A stretch of 12,012 bases of DNA. It comes from an uncultured Phascolarctobacterium sp. (GTDB lineage Bacteria > Bacillota > Negativicutes > Acidaminococcales > Acidaminococcaceae). Shown piece by piece: positions 6,213-12,012 of this stretch. The translations under genes were made by a program, and so were the position numbers. Below the pieces are notes generated by a model. It saw only the letters and a list, made by a program, of their open reading frames with translations, was not told the origin of the DNA and did no database searches. Each line of letters begins with the position of its first letter. Position 1 is the first letter of the stretch. The DNA lies in the NCBI GenBank assembly GCA_937906915.1, contig CALCUU010000251.1:1-12012 (forward strand), written 5' to 3'.

Positions 6213-7829
6213 ATGACAAAATACATTTTTGTAACCGGCGGCGTAGTTTCTTCTTTAGGTAAAGGCATCACTGCAGCATCCTTGGGACGCTTGCTGAAAA
6301 GCCGCGGCTTTAAAGTAACCCTTCAAAAATTGGACCCGTATCTTAACGTTGACCCTACTAATATGAATCCCTTGCAACACGGCGAAGTTTTCGTAACCGA
6401 TGACGGTGCAGAAACTGACTTGGACTTGGGTCACTATGAACGCTTTGCTGATGTTAACCTGTCTAAAGCTTCTAGCAGCACCGCTGGCAAAATCTATGTT
6501 GCTGTTTTGAACAAAGATCGTCGTGGCGAATATGGCGGTGGTACCGTACAAGTTATTCCCCACGTAACCAACGAAATTAAAGAACGCATCTGGCGTGCAG
6601 GTCGTGAAGACAATGCTGATTTCGTAATCACCGAAATTGGCGGTACCGTTGGCGATATCGAAGGCTTGCCCTTCCTCGAAGCTATCCGTCAAGTTAAAAA
6701 AGCAGTTGGTCGTAACGACTGCCTCTACATTCACGTTACCTTGGTTCCCTTCGTAACCGGCGCAGGCGAACTGAAAACTAAACCTACCCAACACAGCGTA
6801 AAAGAATTGCGTAGCTTGGGTATCCAACCGGATATTTTGATTTGCCGCAGTGCAAAACCCATTCCCCAAGATATGTGCGAAAAAATGGCTATGTTCTGCG
6901 ACGTAGACGCTGACGCTGTATTCCAAAACTTGACTGCTCGTAGCATCTACGAAGTACCCGTACTTCTTGAAAAACAAGGCTTGGACGAAGTTGTACTGCG
7001 CAAACTTGACGTTGACGCAACCAACCATCCGCTGGATATGGAAGAATGGCACGATATGGTTGAACGTATGCTGAAAGACTACGACCGCAAAGTTACCTTG
7101 GGCGTAGTTGGCAAATACGTTGAACTGCAAGACTCCTACATCAGCTTGACCGAAGCACTCCGTCACGCTGCAATGGCTAACGAAGCTAACCTTGATATTA
7201 AATGGATTAACGCAGAGCTGGTTGAAGAAGGCGAAATCGACCTTGAAGCTGAACTGAAAGACGTTGACTGCATTCTCGTTCCCGGTGGCTTTGGCAGCAA
7301 AGGCTTGGAAGGCAAAATTAGCGCTATCAAATATGCTCGCGAAAACAAAGTTCCCTTCTTTGGCATCTGCTTAGGCATGCAATGCGCAGTTGTAGAATAT
7401 GCTCGTCACATTGGCATGACCGGTGCTAACACTACCGAAGCTAATGCTGAAACTGCTTATCCTGTTATCGATATCCTGCCTGACCAACAAGATGTTGAAG
7501 AAAAAGGCTCTATGCGTCTTGGCTTGTACCCCTGCAAAGTTGCAGCTGGCAGCCTGACTGAAAAAGCTTATGGCGAAGCTTTGATTTACGAACGTCATCG
7601 TAACCGTTACGAAGTAAACAATGCTTACCGTGAAGAATTAGAAAAGAACGGTTTGGTAATCGCAGGTGCTCTGCCCAACGGTCGTTTGGTAGAAATCGTA
7701 GAATTGCCTACCGATGTTCATCCTTGGTTCATGGGCGTACAATTCCATCCGGAATTGAAATCCCGTCCCACCAATCCCCATCCCTTGTTCCGTGATTTCA
7801 TCGCAGCTGCTTTGAAGGAACAAAAATAA
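6213..7829 (+). CDS. pyrG: CTP synthase
   Basis: It makes CTP from UTP, ATP and glutamine, the last step of pyrimidine nucleotide synthesis. The 538-residue protein is of standard length. The synthase domain opens with K-Y-I-F-V-T-G-G and the P-loop [11 protein letters not shown] (10-20), followed by L-D-P-Y-L-N-V-D-P and [15 protein letters not shown]. The class I glutamine amidotransferase domain has the nucleophile Cys386 in G-I-C-L-G-M-Q and the His512/Glu514 pair in H-P-E. An A/G-rich ribosome-binding region (6197-6207) precedes the ATG. No reiterative-transcription leader like that of Bacillus pyrG is visible; it seems to be expressed from the operon promoter at 3927. Lysine codons are almost all AAA, unlike thiC or mfd, which fits high expression. 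A strong terminator follows the stop. Confidence 0.98.
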   Translation: MTKYIFVTGGVVSSLGKGITAASLGRLLKSRGFKVTLQKLDPYLNVDPTNMNPLQHGEVFVTDDGAETDLDLGHYERFADVNLSKASSSTAGKIYVAVLNKDRRGEYGGGTVQVIPHVTNEIKERIWRAGREDNADFVITEIGGTVGDIEGLPFLEAIRQVKKAVGRNDCLYIHVTLVPFVTGAGELKTKPTQHSVKELRSLGIQPDILICRSAKPIPQDMCEKMAMFCDVDADAVFQNLTARSIYEVPVLLEKQGLDEVVLRKLDVDATNHPLDMEEWHDMVERMLKDYDRKVTLGVVGKYVELQDSYISLTEALRHAAMANEANLDIKWINAELVEEGEIDLEAELKDVDCILVPGGFGSKGLEGKISAIKYARENKVPFFGICLGMQCAVVEYARHIGMTGANTTEANAETAYPVIDILPDQQDVEEKGSMRLGLYPCKVAAGSLTEKAYGEALIYERHRNRYEVNNAYREELEKNGLVIAGALPNGRLVEIVELPTDVHPWFMGVQFHPELKSRPTNPHPLFRDFIAAALKEQK

Positions 7830-7838
7830 TTTGCGTCT

Positions 7839-7873
7839 AAAAAGCAGACTGCACCAATGCAGTCTGCTTTTTT
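7839..7873 (+). terminator. Intrinsic terminator after pyrG
   Basis: AAAAAGCAGACTGCA (7839-7853) pairs with TGCAGTCTGCTTTTT (7858-7872) around the 4-base loop CCAA; the T-run continues to 7873. It begins 9 bases after the pyrG stop and ends 3 bases before the sppA Shine-Dalgarno sequence. Confidence 0.93.
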
Positions 7874-7889
7874 CACAAAGGAGTACTTT

Positions 7890-8822
7890 ATGCTTAAAAA
7901 ATTATTCATTAGTGCGATTTTGCTGGTTGCAGTTTTAAGCTTCGTTGTTTCTCTGCTGAAAGGCAATAACAATGACGAAAAAACTGTTTCCATTCCGGAC
8001 AGAGTTGCAGTAATTAACATTCAAGGTCCCATTATGAGTGGTGACGGTGAAGATACCTTGTTTGACCAAACCACAGGCGTAACCAGCGGCAGTGTAATGC
8101 GTCAAATTCGCGACGCTGCTGAGGATAAGACTGTTAAGGCTTTGGTATTGCGTATTGATAGTGGCGGTGGCAGTGCAACTGCTGCGGAAGAAATCAGCCG
8201 TGAGCTGTTACGCTTCAAAGAAAAAACTAATAAGCCCATTGTTTCTACCATGGGTGATATGGGTGCAAGTGCAGCATACTGGATTGCTGCGTGTGCCAGC
8301 GATAAAATTTATGCAAATTCCACTACCTTGACCGGTAGCATTGGCGTGTATATGCCTTATATGAACACTGAAGAGCTGTTCAAGAAAATTGGCATCAGCA
8401 CCGGCAAAATTAAAAGCGGTACCTTCAAGGACATCATGAGCACCGACAGAGCCATGACTCCGGAAGAAAAGGCTATCCTGCAACGCATTGTTAATGAAAT
8501 TTATGAAGACTTCATTGCTACTGTGGCAGCAGGCCGCAAAATGGACGCAGGCAAGCTTCGTTCCTTTGCTGATGGCCGTATTTATACCGGTGCTCAAGCT
8601 AAGAACATTGGCTTGGTAGATGAAATTGGCAACTATTACGATGCACTGGAAGCAACCGGCAAGCTGGCTGGCTTCGACGGTATTCCTCCCATCAAGGAAA
8701 AAGAACAAAAACAACCTTGGGAAATTCTTCTTGGCGCAGAGATTGCCAAAATTATCAAGGTGCAATTTGTTGAACAGGTTTTAGGTGATTTGCAGGGTGC
8801 TTCTCCCCGTGTAGCGAGGTGA
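7890..8822 (+). CDS. sppA: Signal peptide peptidase SppA, membrane serine protease
   Basis: A 310-residue short-form SppA (S49 peptidase), which cleaves leftover signal peptides and membrane-protein fragments on the outer face of the cytoplasmic membrane. An N-terminal hydrophobic anchor spans about residues 5-24. The S49 core follows: V-A-V-I-N-I-Q-G-P-I, V-L-R-I-D-S-G-G-G, the nucleophile Ser127 in G-D-M-G-A-S-A-A-Y-W, T-G-S-I-G-V, and the likely general-base Lys180 in S-G-T-F-K-D. This is the Ser/Lys dyad arrangement of the Bacillus-type enzyme. I place the start at ATG 7890, which has AAAGGAG at 7877-7883; an in-frame ATG at 7857 lies inside the terminator hairpin and is unlikely. The gene sits directly behind the pyrG terminator and 5 bases before the Yip1-like gene, probably as a two-gene unit. 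Confidence 0.93.
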   Translation: MLKKLFISAILLVAVLSFVVSLLKGNNNDEKTVSIPDRVAVINIQGPIMSGDGEDTLFDQTTGVTSGSVMRQIRDAAEDKTVKALVLRIDSGGGSATAAEEISRELLRFKEKTNKPIVSTMGDMGASAAYWIAACASDKIYANSTTLTGSIGVYMPYMNTEELFKKIGISTGKIKSGTFKDIMSTDRAMTPEEKAILQRIVNEIYEDFIATVAAGRKMDAGKLRSFADGRIYTGAQAKNIGLVDEIGNYYDALEATGKLAGFDGIPPIKEKEQKQPWEILLGAEIAKIIKVQFVEQVLGDLQGASPRVAR

Positions 8823-8827
8823 GCTAG

Positions 8828-9391
8828 ATGAGGCGCAAAACCTTTGATGTGCTGTTTGAAACTCAAGCTGGTATGACCGCTTTGGTGAAACAGCCTTGCT
8901 TATGGCGTAGCGGCTTCTATTACACTCTTAGCGTAGGCTTGTTTTCCGGTGTTATTACCAATTCTTGGCTACTTCAAGAGCCCTTGGAAGTAAGACTGGG
9001 CATTGTGGCAGTAATGATTATTATGTGTGGTACTGCCTTGACGATGTATGGCTTTTTGCTCCATGGTATTTTAGAAACCTTCGGAGCCCTAGCCGGAGAT
9101 GCCAAAGGCTTGATTTGCCTGCTTGGTTATACAACGCTGCCCTTCTTGGTGCTTACTCCCGGTGCTTTGCTAGCAGGAAAGATGGGCTTTGACGGAATCT
9201 TTCTTTTAGCAGGGGTTACGCTTATAGGGTGCTTATGGATGCTGTACCTATTGGTACGCTCCTTAGAGGTTGTTTACATCATAGATTTTACTCGTGCAGC
9301 TGCAACGGTGCTTTTTAGCTTGTTGCTTTTGTACATTGTGTTAGTTTTGCCTTGGCAGGTAGGCTTGAACCTGCTCCTTAGACACTTCTAG
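8828..9391 (+). CDS. Yip1-like five-helix membrane protein
   Basis: The 187-residue product has five hydrophobic segments at about residues 27-46, 57-82, 94-117, 123-145 and 157-184, with a short basic, cytoplasm-like N terminus. Layout and composition, including the E-T-F-G-A-L-A-G-D-A-K-G-L stretch after the second helix and the G-Y-T-T-L-P region at the third, fit bacterial proteins annotated as Yip1 family. The biochemical role of these is unknown; I can name no active site. It starts 5 bases after the sppA stop, and GAGGTG at 8816-8821 overlaps the end of sppA, so it is likely co-translated with it. The pairing suggests a membrane-related role, but this is only inference. No terminator is visible after it. 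Confidence 0.72.
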   Translation: MRRKTFDVLFETQAGMTALVKQPCLWRSGFYYTLSVGLFSGVITNSWLLQEPLEVRLGIVAVMIIMCGTALTMYGFLLHGILETFGALAGDAKGLICLLGYTTLPFLVLTPGALLAGKMGFDGIFLLAGVTLIGCLWMLYLLVRSLEVVYIIDFTRAAATVLFSLLLLYIVLVLPWQVGLNLLLRHF

Positions 9392-9402
9392 GCGATTTAT
9401 TG

Positions 9403-9431
9403 TTGCGTAAATAATAGGAAAGTGTCATAAT
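9403..9431 (+). promoter_or_regulatory. Probable promoter of glpX
   Basis: TTGCGT (9403-9408) and CATAAT (9426-9431) are 17 bases apart, in the 81-base gap before glpX. The -10 box differs from consensus at one base; the -35 box is weak. Start of transcription would be near 9438, followed by AAGGAG at 9457-9462. Confidence 0.6.
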
Positions 9432-9472
9432 AAAAAGAGTTAATAGAATTTTTCACAAGGAGTGGTGGAATA

Positions 9473-10435
9473 ATGGACAGAGAATTATCCATGGAATTTG
9501 TACGCGTAACTGAAGCTGCTGCTGTAGCTTGCGGTCGTTTGATTGGTAAAGGCGATAAAAATGGTGCTGACGGCTTGGCAGTAGACGCAATGCGTCAAAT
9601 GTTTGATACCGTTCATATTAGCGGTACCGTTGTAATCGGCGAAGGTGAAATGGACGAAGCACCGATGCTCTACATTGGCGAAAAAGTTGGTGCTGGCGGA
9701 CCGGAAGTTGATATCGCTGTTGACCCCGTTGAAGGTACTAACCTGACTGCTAAAGGTCAAAACGGTGCTATCGCAGTAATGGCAATTGCTCCGAAAGGTT
9801 GCCTGCTCCACGCTCCCGATATGTATATGGACAAAATTGCAGTTGGCCCTCGTGCTAAAGGCTGCATTGACATTGATGCTCCCGTTAAAGAAAACCTTGC
9901 TCGCGTAGCTAAAGCTTTGAACCGTGAAATTGCTGACCTGAACGTAGTAGTATTGGACAGAGAACGTCACGCTGATATTATCCGCGAAGTTCGCGAAGCT
10001 GGCGCTCGCATCTCCCTCATTACTGACGGCGACGTAAACCCGGTTGTTGAAGCTTGCGTAGAAGGTAGCGGCGTGCACATGTACATTGGTCGCGGCGGCG
10101 CTCCCGAAGGCGTATTGGCTGCAGTAGCAGTTAAATGCTTGGGTGGCGACATGCAAGGCCGTTTGTATCCGGAAGATGAAGAACAAGTTAGACGTTGCCA
10201 CGAAATGGGCATCACCGATGTAAACCAAGTTTTGAAACTGGAAGACATGGTTAAAGGTGATGACTGCATGTTCACTGCAACCGGTATTACCAACTGCAAC
10301 ATGCTCAATGGCTTACGCTTCTTCAATGGTGGCGTTCGTACCCATACCATTTCTGCTCGTTATAAGACCGGTACCGTTCGTTTCGTTGATGCTATCCACA
10401 ATCTGGAAAGAAAAGACTTCGAAGTTAAACTCTAA
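9473..10435 (+). CDS. glpX: Fructose-1,6-bisphosphatase class II
   Basis: It hydrolyses fructose 1,6-bisphosphate to fructose 6-phosphate, the committed step of gluconeogenesis, using divalent metal. The 320-residue protein has the full GlpX pattern: Asp33 in G-A-D-G, Glu57 in V-V-I-G-E-G-E-M-D-E-A-P, Asp84 and Glu87 in D-P-V-E-G-T-N, D-G-D-V (185-188) and Glu212 in G-R-G-G-A-P-E-G-V. These correspond, with an offset of at most one, to the metal/phosphate ligands known in E. coli GlpX. The ATG has AAGGAG at 9457-9462. It has its own likely promoter and terminator, so it is probably monocistronic. Lysine is coded almost only by AAA, as in pyrG, which suggests strong expression. A dual fructose/sedoheptulose bisphosphatase activity, as in cyanobacteria, is possible but nothing here indicates it. 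Confidence 0.96.
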   Translation: MDRELSMEFVRVTEAAAVACGRLIGKGDKNGADGLAVDAMRQMFDTVHISGTVVIGEGEMDEAPMLYIGEKVGAGGPEVDIAVDPVEGTNLTAKGQNGAIAVMAIAPKGCLLHAPDMYMDKIAVGPRAKGCIDIDAPVKENLARVAKALNREIADLNVVVLDRERHADIIREVREAGARISLITDGDVNPVVEACVEGSGVHMYIGRGGAPEGVLAAVAVKCLGGDMQGRLYPEDEEQVRRCHEMGITDVNQVLKLEDMVKGDDCMFTATGITNCNMLNGLRFFNGGVRTHTISARYKTGTVRFVDAIHNLERKDFEVKL

Positions 10436-10445
10436 TCTAAACACA

Positions 10446-10474
10446 AAGCTGCCTCAGAAAATGAGGCAGCTTTT
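10446..10474 (+). terminator. Intrinsic terminator after glpX
   Basis: AAGCTGCCTCA (10446-10456) pairs perfectly with TGAGGCAGCTT (10462-10472) around a 5-base loop, followed by a T-rich stretch. It lies 10 bases after the glpX stop. An outer 9-bp inverted repeat, AACACAAAG (10440-10448) and CTTTGTGTT (10490-10498), flanks it. Confidence 0.92.
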
Positions 10475-10494
10475 CTTCATTTAAAGCTTCTTTG

Positions 10495-10503
10495 TGTTAT
10501 AAT
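10495..10503 (+). promoter_or_regulatory. Extended -10 promoter of mfd
   Basis: TGTTATAAT carries a perfect TATAAT (10498-10503) preceded by the TGn extension. No good -35 box is found 16-18 bases upstream, where the glpX terminator tail lies; an extended -10 can work without one. Start of transcription would be near 10510, giving a leader of about 45 bases. Confidence 0.68.
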
Positions 10504-10553
10504 AAAGGTGGTTCAAATAAAAATTGCGGTTTGCGCCGCTATGGTTATCTAAA

Positions 10554-12012
10554 ATGAAAAACTTATTGGTAGAGCAGCTTACTGCCATTGCAGAAGTGCA
10601 GCAGGCGGCAAGCTATCAGCAAAAACAAAAGGCATGCATTTTAACCGGGTTGGGAGGAAGCTCCAAGCCGGTCTTTTGTGTTGCCATAGATAAAATTTTA
10701 GGAGAGCAAGGTAGCCTTGCTTTCGTAGTTGCTTCTCGTGAAGAGATACGTGCTTACCGCCGTGAGTTAAATTATTTTTACCCGGAGCTTCCCATGCAGG
10801 AGCTTTATCCTGTAAACTTGCCTCGCGTACAGGCAGATACCCAAAGCTTGGAAGTACAGGCAGGGCGTGCGGCGGCAGTACGTTTTTTACAGGGCGAGGA
10901 GCGTGGCATAGTATTTATCACTGCAGAAGCCTTGCAACAAAAACAATTTGTCCCCCGCAGTTTTAACAAGCACTTACTGGTTAAGGTAGGGGAGGAGCGC
11001 GAGCAGCAGGAAGTAATTGCCAGCCTTGTTGCCTTAGGCTACGAAAGAACTGCCCAAGTAGATGCCATTGGTCAATTTAGCTTGCGTGGTGACATTTTAG
11101 ACGTGTTCCCCATTAACAACAATGTGGCAGTGCGTATTGAATGGTTCGATAATGAAATAGACGCAGTGCGTAGCTTTGATGTTAATAATCAACGTAGCCT
11201 GCAAACCTTGGAAGAAATTAAGATTGCTCCCTTGGTGCTGGAAGAAAGTGAAGAATGTACTGCTTCCGTCTTTGACTACTGCGCGCCCAAAACTATGGTT
11301 GTTGTTGACGAGCCTGTTAAAATTTTTGAGCTGCTGGAAAAATTAGATAAAGAAAATAAAGCTCACGCTGAGGAGCTTTTTACTAAGGAAGAAATCATCG
11401 AGCAATGTGGAGCGAGGGCGCTTCTTATTTCTGCCTTGGCACATAGTCATTTGAAAAATGTGCCCAGCATTAACGTGCCTGTCCGCAGTGTTGCTCCTTA
11501 CAATAAAAATATCAATATGCTTACGGATGATTTGGAGGGTTGGCTTCGTGAGGGCGTAACTCCCATCATCATGCTTAGCAGTAGCGTAAAGGCGCGGGGC
11601 TTTGCCGATAATCTTGGCAATTACAAGCTGCCTGCCGTTTACGCAGATGAAGCCTTACAGGAAAACGTTATTAACGTAATGTATGGCGACTTGGATCACG
11701 GCTTCCGCTTTTGGAACGAGCAATGGATTTTCTTGACCGAAAACGATATCTTCGGTATGCAGAAGCGTAAGCGTTTGCATAGTAAGAACCAAGGTCAACA
11801 GCTTCAATACTTTAGCGATATTAAAGCTGGGGACTACGTTGTCCATAAGGTTCATGGCATTGGTCGCTATATTGGTGTAGAAAATGTTGAAGTCAGCGGT
11901 GTCCACCGTGATTACCTGCTTCTTGCCTACGCCGGGGAAGATAAGCTCTACGTTCCTGTGGAACAGGTTGGTATGCTCCATAAATATGTGGGCAGTGAGG
12001 GCAGTGTGCCTC
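10554..12012 (+). CDS. mfd: Transcription-repair coupling factor Mfd (5' part)
   Basis: Mfd removes RNA polymerase stalled at DNA damage and recruits the UvrABC repair enzymes. The window holds the first 486 codons of a protein usually near 1,100 residues; the frame is uninterrupted and runs off the end. The N-terminal UvrB-homology part has a decayed nucleotide-binding loop, G-L-G-G-S-S-K-P-V (32-40), as known for Mfd, and I-G-Q-F-S-L-R-G-D-I-L-D-V-F-P (172-186). The RNA-polymerase-interacting domain begins near residue 422 with G-D-Y-V-V-H-K-V-H-G-I-G-R-Y and continues through D-K-L-Y-V-P-V-E-Q. The helicase motifs lie outside the window. I take ATG 10554 as start, although no Shine-Dalgarno sequence precedes it. 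An in-frame TTG at 10524 has AAAGGTGG 12 bases upstream, but that sequence would straddle the predicted transcription start. Confidence 0.94.
   Translation, partial: MKNLLVEQLTAIAEVQQAASYQQKQKACILTGLGGSSKPVFCVAIDKILGEQGSLAFVVASREEIRAYRRELNYFYPELPMQELYPVNLPRVQADTQSLEVQAGRAAAVRFLQGEERGIVFITAEALQQKQFVPRSFNKHLLVKVGEEREQQEVIASLVALGYERTAQVDAIGQFSLRGDILDVFPINNNVAVRIEWFDNEIDAVRSFDVNNQRSLQTLEEIKIAPLVLEESEECTASVFDYCAPKTMVVVDEPVKIFELLEKLDKENKAHAEELFTKEEIIEQCGARALLISALAHSHLKNVPSINVPVRSVAPYNKNINMLTDDLEGWLREGVTPIIMLSSSVKARGFADNLGNYKLPAVYADEALQENVINVMYGDLDHGFRFWNEQWIFLTENDIFGMQKRKRLHSKNQGQQLQYFSDIKAGDYVVHKVHGIGRYIGVENVEVSGVHRDYLLLAYAGEDKLYVPVEQVGMLHKYVGSEGSVP

Noticed and set aside
6255..7166. Minus-strand open frame of 303 codons opposite pyrG
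   Set aside because: Antisense to a complete CTP synthase; the translation is Phe/Val/Asn-rich with no recognisable domain and no ribosome-binding site. A codon-bias shadow.
7857..7889. Upstream ATG giving SppA 11 extra residues
   Set aside because: This start lies inside the pyrG terminator hairpin with no ribosome-binding site, while ATG 7890 has AAAGGAG at the right distance and begins a typical membrane anchor.
9485..10228. Minus-strand open frame of 247 codons opposite glpX
   Set aside because: Fully antisense to intact glpX with biased Ser/Asn/Phe composition; a shadow of strong codon bias.
1..12012. CRISPR array, tRNA/rRNA gene, IS element or integrase
   Set aside because: I looked for regular spaced repeats, tRNA-like folds, transposase or integrase motifs and terminal inverted repeats and found none; the left-edge rearrangement lacks any mobile-element hallmark.

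Overview
The window looks like a chromosomal segment of an anaerobic, low-to-mid GC bacterium of the Firmicutes, most plausibly a gut Negativicute such as Phascolarctobacterium or Acidaminococcus. This is inferred from family resemblance: a short-form ThiC behind a TPP riboswitch, a DUF1934/YwiB-argS pair followed by pyrG, and a class II (GlpX) fructose-1,6-bisphosphatase. No marker gene settles the taxonomy. The first ~450 bases look foreign to the rest and resemble Bacteroidota-type DNA.

Region 1 (1-~455, minus strand) holds an intact HigB-family toxin gene. After 2 bases comes an open frame that begins like a HigA antitoxin for about 13 codons and then continues in frame as the start of a pectate-lyase/tailspike-type beta-helix protein, running off the window. 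Divergently, a TetR-family regulator (447-809) keeps only its ligand-binding half; its DNA-binding half is gone exactly where the higB segment begins. This is either a multi-step rearrangement or an assembly chimera.

Region 2 (~810-2340) is a thiamine unit: TPP riboswitch, intrinsic terminator, then thiC for the pyrimidine half of thiamine. A strong hairpin at 2314-2345 separates thiC from the convergent putP and probably serves both strands.

Region 3 (2355-3806, minus) is a PutP-type sodium/proline symporter with its own promoter. The 287-base divergent spacer to the next operon contains a good sigma-A promoter on each strand and a palindrome between them.

Region 4 (~3927-7873, plus) is an operon of a DUF1934 beta-barrel protein, argS (GTG start, overlapping its upstream neighbour by 11 bases) and pyrG, ending in a strong terminator. 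Its leader is about 130 bases and may be structured.

Region 5 (7890-9391) is sppA (membrane serine protease) plus a five-helix Yip1-like membrane protein. They start so close behind the pyrG terminator that they probably depend on readthrough or on a promoter inside pyrG.

Region 6 (9403-10474) is glpX with its own promoter and terminator. Region 7 (10495-end) is the 5' part of mfd, with an extended -10 promoter and no obvious Shine-Dalgarno sequence. From thiC onward the genes are mainly core metabolism and housekeeping, all intact; the unusual material is at the left edge.
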